A DNA stretch of 42,420 bases, taken from positions 1 to 42,420 of the forward strand of contig CAUFMB010000015.1 in the NCBI GenBank assembly GCA_959026535.1, given 5' to 3'. Positions within the stretch are counted from its first letter, which is position 1. The number at the start of each line of letters is the position of its first letter. Position numbers and translations under genes: made by a program. Positions 15,820 through 24,556 of this stretch are shown in pieces. The notes under the pieces were generated by a model that saw only the letters and a list, made by a program, of their open reading frames with translations, did no database searches and was not told the origin of the DNA. Origin of the DNA: an uncultured Collinsella sp. (lineage in GTDB: Bacteria; Actinomycetota; Coriobacteriia; Coriobacteriales; Coriobacteriaceae).

Positions 15820-15919
15820 CTGCTGATAATTTTGTCCCACGTTGCTGCTCTTGGCATGTTCGGTCCCCTTTGGGGTACCATGAAAAGCGTCTGTATTTCG
15901 ATTCTTCCGGGAGGCTTGT

Positions 15920-16507
15920 ATGAGTCCCATTCAAATCGCCCTGCTGCTGCTCGCCGTTGCCGGCGTGTGGGCCATCGCTGAGCTCGCGCTTACCCTGCGC
16001 AAGACCCGCAATGTTGTCGACTCGCTCGATAAGACCGTGAACGACCTCAACAACACCATCGCCGAGGCTCAGCCTGTGGTGGCAAAGCTCGATGGCGCTG
16101 TCGATGAGCTTACGCCGGCGCTTGCCCAGATGGAGCCGCTGCTTAAGTCGAGCAAGACGGCAGTTGATGCCCTTACCTCCAATCTCGTAGAGGTCGAAGC
16201 CGTGGTTCGCGACATTTCCGAGGTTACGGGCAGCATGGCCGAGGCCAGCAATGCTGTGTCGAGCGTGACCGACTCTGCCGCCGGTGCTGTGCAGAAGCTC
16301 TTCAATAAGGTGAAGGCTCCTGCAGCCGACGCCGATCGCAAGCTCGCCGCTGCCGCTGCGGAGGCCGAGCAGCCTACCGAGCGCGTCCTAATTGGCGAGG
16401 ACGAGGCCGCCGCGGGCGACGATGATGGTCAGAAGTCTGTATCCAAGCCGGCTCAGTATTACACCTATACGCCCGCCGAGACCTCTGAGGAGTCCTGCGA
16501 TGAGTAG
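15920..16507 (+). CDS. DUF948-like membrane-anchored coiled-coil protein
   Basis: This 195-residue protein has one N-terminal transmembrane helix (about residues 4-24). A long heptad-rich region follows (about 30-140), alternating VVDSLDKTVNDLNNTIAEA-type segments, and then an acidic Ala-rich tail. It resembles the DUF948 general-stress proteins known as YtxG in Bacillus, which belong to the SigB regulon. It overlaps the anti-sigma gene by 8 bp (ATGAGTAG), so it is translated with the sigma-factor module. A membrane link or stress sensing for that module is my inference. Upstream, 15820-15919 holds a GGTCCCC/GGGGTACC inverted repeat and a TTTTGTCCCA half-site, but no clear terminator. Confidence 0.7.
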   Translation: MSPIQIALLLLAVAGVWAIAELALTLRKTRNVVDSLDKTVNDLNNTIAEAQPVVAKLDGAVDELTPALAQMEPLLKSSKTAVDALTSNLVEVEAVVRDISEVTGSMAEASNAVSSVTDSAAGAVQKLFNKVKAPAADADRKLAAAAAEAEQPTERVLIGEDEAAAGDDDGQKSVSKPAQYYTYTPAETSEESCDE

Positions 16508-16877
16508 CGAAGCAACCTGCCCTATCACGCTGACCGTTGCCGGTGACCCGCGTCTCGCTCGCCTTGTGCGCATGGCGGCAGCCAACGTTGGTGCCCTGTG
16601 CTCTATGTCTGTCGATCGCATCGAGGACATCCGCATGGCTGCTGAGGAGGCTTTCATCTTTGGTTGCACCGCGGTCGACTGCGATGACATCACCATCAAA
16701 TTCGATGTCGATGAGACCCACGTTGGCATGACTATTACCTTTGGCGACCAGGCTACGGTCGATGAAGACGACCAGGCTGCGGTGTATGCCGAGCTCATCC
16801 TCGCGAGCGTGTGCGACTCCTACGAAAAGACTACGGCGCCCCTGACGCTTTCCCTCGACCTCAAGGCGGATATCTAA
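16500..16877 (+). CDS. RsbW/SpoIIAB-like anti-sigma factor, apparently degenerate in the ATP site
   Basis: This 126-residue protein has the size and order of serine-kinase anti-sigma factors. It stands directly before a SigB/SigF-type sigma gene, whose start is one base after its stop. The segment VDRIEDIRMAAEEAFIFGC aligns with the RsbW/SpoIIAB N-box (DIKxAxxEAxTNA): the Glu is kept but the Asn needed for Mg-ATP is replaced by Phe. The DxGxG (G1) box is not recognisable. It may therefore bind the sigma factor without kinase activity. Identification rests on context plus partial similarity. It starts at ATG 16500, inside the preceding gene. Confidence 0.72.
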   Translation: MSSEATCPITLTVAGDPRLARLVRMAAANVGALCSMSVDRIEDIRMAAEEAFIFGCTAVDCDDITIKFDVDETHVGMTITFGDQATVDEDDQAAVYAELILASVCDSYEKTTAPLTLSLDLKADI

Positions 16878-16878
16878 T

Positions 16879-17670
16879 ATGACCGAACGTTCCCGGAGCG
16901 GCAAGACCGCTTGGGACAAGGAGAAAACCCGCGAGCTGTTTCGTCGTTACAAGGAGACCGGTGATCCGGACGCCCGTGAGCAGCTCGTCATGTCCCATAT
17001 GAACCTGGTAAGGTTTCTTGCCAACAAATTTAAGAATCGCGGCGAGCCGCTCGACGACCTCATGCAGGTCGGCTATCTGGGCTTGCTCAAGGCTATCGAC
17101 CGTTTTGATCCCGAGCGCGGACTCGAGTTCACGACGTTTGCGACACCCACTATCCTGGGCGAGATCAAACGCCATTTTCGCGACAAGGGCTGGAGTGTGC
17201 GCGTACCGCGTCGTCTGCAGGAGCTCTCGGCCAAGGTCAACCAGGCTACTGACAAACTTACCAACGAGCTGCAGCGTTCGCCCAAGGTTGAGGAGATCGC
17301 TGAGTATCTAGATGTGACTGTCGATGAGGTCCTCGAGGCTATGGAATCGTCTTCGGCCTATACCTCGGTGCCCATCGAGGCTCCTGGTGCGTCCGATTCC
17401 GACGATGCCCCTTCGATTCTCGACCGTTACGCCGACGACGACAACGAGCTCGACTTTACTGATGACCGCCTAGTGATCGAGGAAGCCATCCGTGATTTCT
17501 CGCCGCGCGAGCGCGAGGTGATCGAGCTGCGCTTTGTGAAGGGCATGACCCAGATCGAGATCGCCAAGAAGCTGGGTATTTCTCAGGTGCAGGTTTCGCG
17601 TCTGCTGCGCCGCACGCTTAAGAAGATTCAGGACAAGATCGACCCCGACGGAGTGATGATTCGTTCATGA
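16879..17670 (+). CDS. Alternative sigma factor, SigB/SigF/SigG group
   Basis: This 263-residue sigma-70 family group 3 factor recruits RNA polymerase to stress or developmental promoters. Region 2 holds LVMSHMNLVRFLANKF, DDLMQVGYLGLLKAIDRFDP and FTTFATPTILGEIKRHFRDK. Region 3 follows with RVPRRLQELSAKV. Region 4 has FSPREREVIELRFVKGM and the helix-turn-helix MTQIEIAKKLGISQVQVSRL. The arrangement matches partner-switching sigma factors. No RsbV-like antagonist is present in the window. The stop overlaps the next gene by 4 nt (ATGA), so the permease is coupled to the sigma factor. Confidence 0.92.
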   Translation: MTERSRSGKTAWDKEKTRELFRRYKETGDPDAREQLVMSHMNLVRFLANKFKNRGEPLDDLMQVGYLGLLKAIDRFDPERGLEFTTFATPTILGEIKRHFRDKGWSVRVPRRLQELSAKVNQATDKLTNELQRSPKVEEIAEYLDVTVDEVLEAMESSSAYTSVPIEAPGASDSDDAPSILDRYADDDNELDFTDDRLVIEEAIRDFSPREREVIELRFVKGMTQIEIAKKLGISQVQVSRLLRRTLKKIQDKIDPDGVMIRS

Positions 17671-19079
17671 GTGAGCACCCCCAACAAACCGATCGCGTGC
17701 TGCGCGACACCCGCATTCTGACGCTGCGCATTTGGGCTGTTGTCGGCTGCATTGTCATCGCCGCTGTCATCTTTAACCTTATGGGCATCCTGGCGCCGGT
17801 TATCGAGTTTCTCGCTGTTGGTTCCATCATTGCCTTTGTGATGTCCCCGATCACCAACTGGCTCGAGCACCATGGCGTGAATCGCGGCATCGGTTCGCTT
17901 ATCGCGCTTATTGTTGTTGTTGCCGTGCTCGTCGGTGTCGTTTGCATCTTGTCGCCGATTCTCTTTGGTCAGATCATGGAAGTCCTGAGCCGCCTGCCCG
18001 AGCAGCTTCGTGTTGCGGGTGGCGATCTCAACGAGATGATCTCGCATGCCAAGACGCTCAATAACACGCCGCTCAAGGAGTATTTGGACGATAATCTTTC
18101 GTCGCTGGTTACCGTGGCATCGAAGTATGTGTCTCAGATTGCTGCCGAGCTTGGCCGCGGTGTGTTCCCGCTCATCACCAATACGGCCTCGCAGTTGTTC
18201 GTGATCTTCCTTGGTCTGGTGCTTGCCTACTGGATGGCCTGCGACTACCCTCGCATGCATCACGAGATTTGCACCATCATCGGTCAGGAGAAGGAGACCT
18301 CGTACCGCTTTATGGTCGCCATCCTTTCTCGCTCTGTCGGCGGCTACATGCGCGGTATGGTCGTGACGTCCATCTGCGGTGGTTTCCTCGCCTTTATCGG
18401 CTTCCTGATTATCGGCCATCCGTATGCGGCGCTCATGGCTATCTTCACTGGCATCATGCACTTGGTTCCGGTCGTCGGTCCCTGGGTGAGCGCGGCAATC
18501 GCCACGGTACTCGGCTTTATGTTCAGCCCCATGTTGGCGTTATGGACGCTCATCGTGACGATGGTCGCGCAAAACGTCACCGACAATGTGATTTCGCCTA
18601 AGGTCATGCAGAGCTCAGTGCAGGTGCATCCCATTATGAGCCTTACGGCTCTCGTTATTGGTTCGGCACTCATGGGGCCCATCGGCATGATTATTGCCAT
18701 CCCGCTTTGTGCGGCCCTCAAGGGCATCTTCGTGTACTACTTCGAGAATGAGACCGGCCGTCAGCTTGTGGCCTATGACGGAGCCGTGTTTAAGGGCACG
18801 CCGTACCGCGATGCCGATGGCAACCCGGTCGCCGCCTACGACGCGCTCGGCGACGACACCTTCATCTATGAGTCCGAGCTCATCGGTAACGAGACTGCGC
18901 CCGAGGCCCAGGCCATGCCCAAACCCGAGCTCGATAATCCCTGGATGAAGCTCTCGAGCCTTCAGCCCGATGCTACGGGCTTTTTCAAGAATCCCTTCGC
19001 CAAAGACGACGATTTCAATATGAACGACGACACCAAAACCGGCATCGACGGCTCCATGGACGATTCGGATTCTAAATAG
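17667..19079 (+). CDS. AI-2E family transporter (YdiK/PerM type permease)
   Basis: This 470-residue membrane protein has about eight hydrophobic helices and the family's re-entrant pattern (GIMHLVPVVGPWVSAAIATVLGF, with QNVTDNVISPKVM further on). Members export diverse small molecules or act as Na+/H+ antiporters; AI-2 export was shown only for some. The C-terminal ~120 residues are an acidic, likely disordered tail (DDSDSK end) beyond the usual length. ATG overlaps the sigma factor's TGA, so it is the last gene of the stress operon. No terminator is evident between it and the convergent small gene. Confidence 0.88.
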   Translation: MSEHPQQTDRVLRDTRILTLRIWAVVGCIVIAAVIFNLMGILAPVIEFLAVGSIIAFVMSPITNWLEHHGVNRGIGSLIALIVVVAVLVGVVCILSPILFGQIMEVLSRLPEQLRVAGGDLNEMISHAKTLNNTPLKEYLDDNLSSLVTVASKYVSQIAAELGRGVFPLITNTASQLFVIFLGLVLAYWMACDYPRMHHEICTIIGQEKETSYRFMVAILSRSVGGYMRGMVVTSICGGFLAFIGFLIIGHPYAALMAIFTGIMHLVPVVGPWVSAAIATVLGFMFSPMLALWTLIVTMVAQNVTDNVISPKVMQSSVQVHPIMSLTALVIGSALMGPIGMIIAIPLCAALKGIFVYYFENETGRQLVAYDGAVFKGTPYRDADGNPVAAYDALGDDTFIYESELIGNETAPEAQAMPKPELDNPWMKLSSLQPDATGFFKNPFAKDDDFNMNDDTKTGIDGSMDDSDSK

Positions 19080-19085
19080 GTTCTA

Positions 19086-19325
19086 TTAACGTTTCTTGAA
19101 GTTGTAAATGACAAGAAACGCGACCAAAGCGATTGATAAGGGGCCGGCTACATAGAAAAAGAGAACGTCAATTGCGCGTAGAGTGTAATAAGCCTTATCG
19201 CCGGACATTACTGTATACAATACGTATCCAAATGATGGTTGGTTTGCGTACCAGCATGAGAAGGCCAAGAGCGCTAAAAGTGCTACAACCAGAAGTGCAT
19301 TCAGGACAAATCGTTTGCTTTTCAT
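19086..19325 (-). CDS. Small two-helix membrane protein, unknown
   Basis: I do not recognise this 79-residue protein. It has an N-terminal hydrophobic helix (about residues 7-26), a polar middle (YTVMSGDKAYYTLRAID), a second helix (about 50-72) and a basic end (NFKKR). The start at 19325 has AAGGAG six to seven bases upstream, which supports translation. An in-frame Met 11 codons earlier lacks such a site. The gene is AT-rich compared with its neighbours, hinting at transfer. A TATAAT on the minus strand (19363-19358) may be its -10 element, although the -35 is unclear. Confidence 0.6.
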   Translation of the reverse strand: MKSKRFVLNALLVVALLALLAFSCWYANQPSFGYVLYTVMSGDKAYYTLRAIDVLFFYVAGPLSIALVAFLVIYNFKKR

Positions 19326-19417
19326 CGATCGCTCCTTCAGGGTGAATCTTATATGCAATTATACAGCAGTCCTTTTTCAAAGGATCGCGCAGTACTAAAT
19401 AACGTGCACTTTCGCTG

Positions 19418-19447
19418 GAGGGTCGCTGTTTGGCGACCCTCTTTTTT
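19418..19447 (+). terminator. Rho-independent hairpin in the alaS leader
   Basis: A perfect 9-bp stem (19418-19426 with 19433-19441) with a 6-nt loop is followed by T6. It points toward alaS although no plus-strand gene lies immediately upstream. It may therefore be an attenuator, the end of a small RNA, or late termination of the AI-2E operon. Confidence 0.82.
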
Positions 19448-19519
19448 GCACTTGCGCGGCGGGATGGTAATATCGTTACGTTTGAACTGTTTCGATGTGA
19501 AACCGAGGAGATTCCCTCT

Positions 19520-22177
19520 ATGAGTGCTGACTACCCGTCAATGACTACGGCCGAGATCCGCTCCAAGTTCCTCAACTTCTTTGAGGAGCGCGGTCTTAAG
19601 CTCTATCCTTCTTCGTCCCTCGTCCCCGACGATCCTTCACTGCTGCTTGCCAACGCCGGCATGAACCAGTTTAAGGAGTACTACCAGGGCAAGAAGACCA
19701 TGAAGGAGATTGGCGCGATCTCCTGCCAGAAGTGCGTCCGCACCAACGACATCGACTGCATCGGCGAGGACGGCCGTCACTTGTCGTTCTTCGAGATGCT
19801 CGGCGATTTCTCTTTTGGCGGCGTCTCCAAGGAGCAGGCTTGCGCCTGGGCCTTTGAGCTCATCACCAAGGAGTTCAAGCTGCCGCTCGACCGCCTGTAC
19901 TTTACCGTCTTTACCGAGGACGATGAGACCCATGACGTGTGGCGCTCCCTGGGCGTTGCCGAGGACCACATCTCCCGCTTGGGCGAGGACGACAACTTCT
20001 GGGCCGCTGGCCCCACCGGCCCCTGCGGTCCGTGCTCCGAGATCTACTTTGACATGGGCGAGGAGGTCGGTTGCGGCAGCCCCGACTGCAAGCCCGGCTG
20101 CGACTGCGACCGCTTCCTTGAGTTCTGGAACCTCGTGTTTACCCAGTACGACCGCCAGGAGGACGGCTCCATGCCGGAGCTGCCGCACCGCAACCTCGAT
20201 ACGGGCATGGGCCTGGAGCGCATGGCTGCCATCATGCAGCACAAGACCGCCAATTACGACGGCGATCTGATGCAGCACCTCATCAAACTCGGTGAGGAGA
20301 TTAGCGGCAAGACCTATGACGCCGATGACTACTCCGGCGCCAGCCGCTCCCTGCGCATCATCGCCGACCACTCCCGTGCTGTCGACTTTATGATCTCGGA
20401 CGGCATCCTTCCCGGCAACGAGGGTCGCGAGTACGTCCTTCGCCGTCTGCTCCGCCGTGCCGTGTTCCACGGTCGCCTGCTGGGCATCGAGGGCGCCTTC
20501 CTGACCAAGTTCATCGACGAGGTCAACGCTCAAATGGGCGAGGCCTATCCCGAGTTGCTCAAGAACGTCGCGCTCGTCAAGGGTATCGTTGCCTCCGAGG
20601 AGGAGCGCTTCTCCACGACGCTCGACAACGGCCGCGTGTACCTGGACGAGGCCCTGGCAGCGCTTGCCGAGGGCGCTGTGCTTCCGGGCGATGTCGCCTT
20701 TAAGCTGCACGACACCTTTGGTTTCCCCATCGATCTGACCGTCGAGATCGCCGGCACCGCTGGCCACGACGTCGACATGGACGGCTTCACTGCCTGCATG
20801 GAGGACCAGAAGGCCCGCGCCCGCGCTAACGCCAAGGGCGACGCCTGGGGTAGCTTCAACGACGTGTGGGTCGAGCTTTCCGACAAGGTCGCAGCGACCG
20901 AGTTCGACGGCTATGACAACGATGTGATCGAGGGCGCCAAGGTTGTCGCCATCGTGCGCAACGGCGAGTCCGTCGAGTCCGCAGCCGCGGGCGAGGATGT
21001 CGAGGTCGTGCTCGACCGCACCCCGTTCTATGCCGAGATGGGTGGTCAGCAGGGCGATGCCGGCAAGCTTTCCGCCGAGGGCGTTGTTCTGACCGTTGCC
21101 GACACCAAGAACCACAACGGCCTGTATGCCCACGTCGCGCACGTTGCCGATGGCACGCTGACTGTCGGTGCCGCTGTGACCGCCGCTCTCGACGCCGAGC
21201 GCCGTGGCTTCCTGCGCCGCAACCACACCGCCACGCACCTGCTCGACGCTGCCCTTAAGCAGGTCCTGGGCGAGCACGTCTCCCAGGCCGGCTCGCTGGT
21301 GACGCCCGAGCACCTGCGCTTTGACTTTACGCACTTCGAGGCCCTTTCCTCCGAGCAGCTCAAGGCTGTCGAGGACTTGGTCAACCAGCAGATCTTCGCC
21401 TCCAAGCCGGTCGTGACCCGTGTTATGGGCATCGACGAGGCTAAGGCTGCCGGCGCTGTTGCTCTGTTTGGAGAGAAGTACGGCGATGTCGTCCGCGTCG
21501 TCTCCGTGGGCGCCGAGGACCAGCCGTTCTCTCGCGAGCTCTGCGGTGGCACGCACGCTGCCAACACCGCCGAGATCGGCCTGTTCAAGATTATTTCCGA
21601 GTCCTCTACGGGCTCGAACGTCCGCCGTATCGAGGCCGTGACCTCTAAGGGTGCTCTCGACTATATGGCCGACCGCCTGGCACTCGTTGACGCCGCCGCT
21701 GCTGCGCTCAAGTGCCGCGTCGACGAGGTTCCCGCCCGTGTGGAGAACCTGCAGGTCGAGCTGCGCGAGACGTCCAACAAGCTCAAAAAGGCTCTGACCG
21801 GTGGTTCCTCCGACGCCATTTCCAGCTCCATCGAGGGTGCTGTCGAGCTCGGTGGCTACAAGCTCGTCGTTGCTGAGCTCCAGGGCCTTGAGGCTGCCGA
21901 CCTGCGCAACGTATGGGATACCGTGCACCAGAAGGTCGCCGGCCCTGTCGCTTGTGTCGTCGCCAGCGTGACTGAGAAGGGCACTCCGGCCCTGCTCGCT
22001 GCCGGCTCCGATGACGCCGTGAAGGCCGGGTTCCACGCCGGTAATGTGATCAAGCAGATCGCGGGTCTGGTCGACGGTCGCGGTGGTGGCCGTCCCAACA
22101 TGGCCCAGGCCGGTGGCAAGAATGCTGCCGGCATCGCCGATGCCCTCGCGGCCGCCAAGACCGCGCTCGGCGCCTAA
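19520..22177 (+). CDS. alaS: Alanyl-tRNA synthetase
   Basis: This class II synthetase charges tRNA-Ala and edits Ser/Gly mischarging. It has 885 residues, a standard length. Order: catalytic domain (GAISCQKCVRTNDID; GPTGPCGPCSEIYFD; NLDTGMGLERM), a tRNA-recognition domain, and an editing domain with metal ligands in HTATHLL and CGGTHAANT. The C-terminal DHHA1 domain has GGRGGGRPNMAQAGG. The start ATG 19520 follows GAGGAG with nine bases between; an upstream in-frame start at 19430 would lie inside the terminator hairpin and is rejected. No T-box landmarks are visible in the leader. It is followed closely by ruvX. Confidence 0.97.
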   Translation: MSADYPSMTTAEIRSKFLNFFEERGLKLYPSSSLVPDDPSLLLANAGMNQFKEYYQGKKTMKEIGAISCQKCVRTNDIDCIGEDGRHLSFFEMLGDFSFGGVSKEQACAWAFELITKEFKLPLDRLYFTVFTEDDETHDVWRSLGVAEDHISRLGEDDNFWAAGPTGPCGPCSEIYFDMGEEVGCGSPDCKPGCDCDRFLEFWNLVFTQYDRQEDGSMPELPHRNLDTGMGLERMAAIMQHKTANYDGDLMQHLIKLGEEISGKTYDADDYSGASRSLRIIADHSRAVDFMISDGILPGNEGREYVLRRLLRRAVFHGRLLGIEGAFLTKFIDEVNAQMGEAYPELLKNVALVKGIVASEEERFSTTLDNGRVYLDEALAALAEGAVLPGDVAFKLHDTFGFPIDLTVEIAGTAGHDVDMDGFTACMEDQKARARANAKGDAWGSFNDVWVELSDKVAATEFDGYDNDVIEGAKVVAIVRNGESVESAAAGEDVEVVLDRTPFYAEMGGQQGDAGKLSAEGVVLTVADTKNHNGLYAHVAHVADGTLTVGAAVTAALDAERRGFLRRNHTATHLLDAALKQVLGEHVSQAGSLVTPEHLRFDFTHFEALSSEQLKAVEDLVNQQIFASKPVVTRVMGIDEAKAAGAVALFGEKYGDVVRVVSVGAEDQPFSRELCGGTHAANTAEIGLFKIISESSTGSNVRRIEAVTSKGALDYMADRLALVDAAAAALKCRVDEVPARVENLQVELRETSNKLKKALTGGSSDAISSSIEGAVELGGYKLVVAELQGLEAADLRNVWDTVHQKVAGPVACVVASVTEKGTPALLAAGSDDAVKAGFHAGNVIKQIAGLVDGRGGGRPNMAQAGGKNAAGIADALAAAKTALGA

Positions 22178-22194
22178 GAATCTAAGAAGTCACT

Positions 22195-22623
22195 GTGGTC
22201 GCGCTTGCGCTGGACATAGGGGAGACCAGGATTGGCATCGCCGTCTCGAGCCGTGATGGCAAGATGGCGATGCCCGTCAAGGTGCTCCCGGCCGCCGAGG
22301 TCACCGGTATGGCCAAGACGTTCCGCTACCTGGTCGAAGACTATGAGCCCGACATCCTGGTAAGCGGACGTCCCCTGACCATGGGCGGTGAGCCCGGCCC
22401 CCAAGCCGAGCGCGTTGCCGCCGTGGCGCAAAAGATTGCCGACGAGCTCGATCTTCCGCTGGAGTTTGAGGACGAGCGTCTGTCCTCGCAAGAGGCCAAG
22501 CGTATCCTGCGCGAGCAGGGCCTCAACGAAAAGCAGATGAGGGGCAAGATCGACATGATTGCCGCCAGCCTTTTTTTGCAGACGTGGCTCGATCGTAAAA
22601 ACGAGGAGGTTTCGCATGCCTAG
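22195..22623 (+). CDS. ruvX: Holliday junction resolvase-like YqgF/RuvX
   Basis: This is a 142-residue RNase H-fold nuclease of the YqgF family, implicated in processing the 5' end of pre-16S rRNA and structurally related to RuvC. The N-terminal ALDIGETRIGIAVS carries the first catalytic Asp. EFEDERLSSQEA carries the second acidic motif and GKIDMIAASLFLQTWL the third. It starts with GTG at 22195 and has a weak AAGAAG site. It overlaps mltG by 8 bp. The alaS-yqgF-mltG order is common in Gram-positive bacteria. Confidence 0.93.
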   Translation: MVALALDIGETRIGIAVSSRDGKMAMPVKVLPAAEVTGMAKTFRYLVEDYEPDILVSGRPLTMGGEPGPQAERVAAVAQKIADELDLPLEFEDERLSSQEAKRILREQGLNEKQMRGKIDMIAASLFLQTWLDRKNEEVSHA

Positions 22624-24049
22624 TGCTTCCGATCCGCGCCAGCCGAATCGTACACGTCAGCCGGCGTCGCGCCCTGCCCAGCCTGGCCAGCGTCCGGCAC
22701 AGCCGACGCAGCGCGCAGCTCAGCCTGCCGCGCGCCCGGTGCAGTCCTTCTCTCGTTCGGCCCAACCTGTTCAACGGACGGGTCAGCAGCCTTCTGCTCG
22801 TTCGGTTCAGCATCCGGCTTCTCACGCGGCTCAGCAGCCCACTGCTCGTACGGCCCAGCCTGCAGGCGGTACCCGCTTTAAGCAGCAGGCACCTACCCAG
22901 CGAACGCAGGCCCCCCAATCGCATTCTCATCACGCCCGCGGTTCGCATGGCGTTGCTCCGGCGACCCGCTCGAGCTACAACACGCATACTCGTCGCGGTG
23001 CTCAAAAGAAGAGCTCTCCGGTTCCCATGATCATCGGCGTTGTGGTGGCGGTGCTTGCGCTTGTCGCGATCGTTTTCTTTGTCGTGCCGGCCGTCAAGGG
23101 CTTCTTTGCCGGTGAGGATACGAAGGTCACGGCTGGTCAGCAGGTTACGGTAACCATTCCCGACGGTGCTTCGGGCGATACGATCGCCTCGATTCTCTCC
23201 GAGAACCATATCGTCGAGAATCCCAAGGATTACTATGCGGCGGTGAAAAAGCTCAACGCCGATATGTCGCTCAAGCCTGGTACCTATTTGTTCACCACAC
23301 TCATGGACGCGACCAAGGTTGTTCAGCAGCTCATGGAAGGTCCCAACGCGGGCTCCAATGCGCTAACAATCCCTGAGGGCCTGACGGTCGATCAAGTCGC
23401 CGATCGTGTGGCCCAGGCCTACGATGGCATCTCTAAGGAAGACTTCCTCAACCAGGCTAAGGCCTCCAACTACGTGGACGACTATAGCTTCCTTAAGGGC
23501 GCCGCCAACGACTCGCTTGAGGGTTTCTTGTTCCCCAAGACTTATTCGTTGGGCGATTCGCCGACGGTCGATGACGTGATTCGCGCTATGCTCGATCAGT
23601 TTAAGACCGAGTACAAGTCGCTTGACTTTGCGAGCTGCGAAGCCAAGATCAAGGAACGCTACGGTGTGGAGATGTCCGACTACGACATCGTCAACTTGGC
23701 CTCTATCGTTGAGCGCGAGGGCCTCAACGCCGACCAGCGCGCGCACGTGGCCTCGGTCTTCTACAACCGTCTTGCCGGCAAGCTCGATGGTCTGCGCTAT
23801 CTCAACAGCGATGCGACCATGATGTATGTCACCGGTGGCGAGGTTACCGCCGACGACCTGCAGAGCGATAGTCCGTATAACACCTATAAGCATGAGGGTC
23901 TGCCACCCACGCCCATCTGCTCTCCGTCGCTCGAGGCACTCAAGGCCACGCTTGAGCCGACCGACTCCGATGACCTGTATTTCTACATTACGCAGGACGA
24001 GGAGTACTTCTCGCAAACCTACGAAGAGCATCAACAGTCTTGGAATTAG
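22616..24049 (+). CDS. mltG: Endolytic murein transglycosylase MltG with long N-terminal tail
   Basis: MltG is an inner-membrane lytic transglycosylase that cleaves nascent glycan strands and sets their length. It has 477 residues. Residues 1-135 are a low-complexity cytoplasmic tail rich in Gln, Pro, Ala and Arg, with repeating AQP/RPAQ words. A single transmembrane helix spans about 136-160. Then come a LysM-like domain and the YceG catalytic domain, with LEGFLFPKTY and LASIVEREG (catalytic Glu376). GLPPTPICSPS is a typical late motif. ATG 22616, preceded by GAGGAGG, lies inside the ruvX 3' end. Confidence 0.93.
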   Translation: MPSASDPRQPNRTRQPASRPAQPGQRPAQPTQRAAQPAARPVQSFSRSAQPVQRTGQQPSARSVQHPASHAAQQPTARTAQPAGGTRFKQQAPTQRTQAPQSHSHHARGSHGVAPATRSSYNTHTRRGAQKKSSPVPMIIGVVVAVLALVAIVFFVVPAVKGFFAGEDTKVTAGQQVTVTIPDGASGDTIASILSENHIVENPKDYYAAVKKLNADMSLKPGTYLFTTLMDATKVVQQLMEGPNAGSNALTIPEGLTVDQVADRVAQAYDGISKEDFLNQAKASNYVDDYSFLKGAANDSLEGFLFPKTYSLGDSPTVDDVIRAMLDQFKTEYKSLDFASCEAKIKERYGVEMSDYDIVNLASIVEREGLNADQRAHVASVFYNRLAGKLDGLRYLNSDATMMYVTGGEVTADDLQSDSPYNTYKHEGLPPTPICSPSLEALKATLEPTDSDDLYFYITQDEEYFSQTYEEHQQSWN

Positions 24050-24050
24050 C

Positions 24051-24548
24051 ATGAGGATTTTTAGCCCCAAACGTTACGTTGCCTCGGTCGATCGCATCGA
24101 CCTTGATACCCTTTGGGCCGACGGCAAACGCGCCATTCTGCTCGATCGCGATAACACCCTGGTGCCGCGTGACACCGAGCAGGTTCCCGCTGCGGTTTCC
24201 GCTTGGCTCGATACCGCCCGCGCCAAAGGCTTTAAGCTGTGCATGGTGTCCAACAACTGGCATCGCGACCAGGTCATGGCATCAGCACGCGAGCTGGGAC
24301 TCGAGGCCATCAGCCATGCCATGAAGCCGGCGCCGTTTGCCCTCAAGGCGGGTCTTAAGCGCCTCGGCGCCACGGCCGACGAGGCGGTGCTGATCGGTGA
24401 TCAGCTCTACACGGACGTGTGGAGCGGCAACTTCGCCGGCGTCGATACCATCCTGGTAAAGCCGCAGGCCACGCAGGACCTGTGGTATACGCAGATCTTC
24501 CGTATCTTTGAGCGCCGGGCCCTGCGCGACCTTCCCTGCGAGGAATAG
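24051..24548 (+). CDS. YqeG family HAD-IIIA phosphatase
   Basis: This is a 165-residue HAD hydrolase of the YqeG type. Motif I is LLDRDNTLVPRD (nucleophile Asp in DxDNT). Motif II is MVSNN, the motif III lysine is in MKPAPFAL, and motif IV is IGDQLYTDV. Relatives include phosphatidylglycerophosphate phosphatases in plants and fungi; the bacterial substrate is not settled. It starts two bases after the mltG stop, so it belongs to the same transcript. Confidence 0.87.
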   Translation: MRIFSPKRYVASVDRIDLDTLWADGKRAILLDRDNTLVPRDTEQVPAAVSAWLDTARAKGFKLCMVSNNWHRDQVMASARELGLEAISHAMKPAPFALKAGLKRLGATADEAVLIGDQLYTDVWSGNFAGVDTILVKPQATQDLWYTQIFRIFERRALRDLPCEE

Positions 24549-24556
24549 GTCTCGTC

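Noticed and set aside
15855..15880. SigB-like promoter (GGGTAC) before the DUF948 gene
   Set aside because: No GTTTAA-like -35 stands at the right distance; the GGGTAC is part of a GGTCCCC/GGGGTACC inverted repeat.
19380..19520. T-box in the alaS leader
   Set aside because: No specifier loop context, no GGGTGG bulge and no Stem I landmarks; only a plain terminator is visible.
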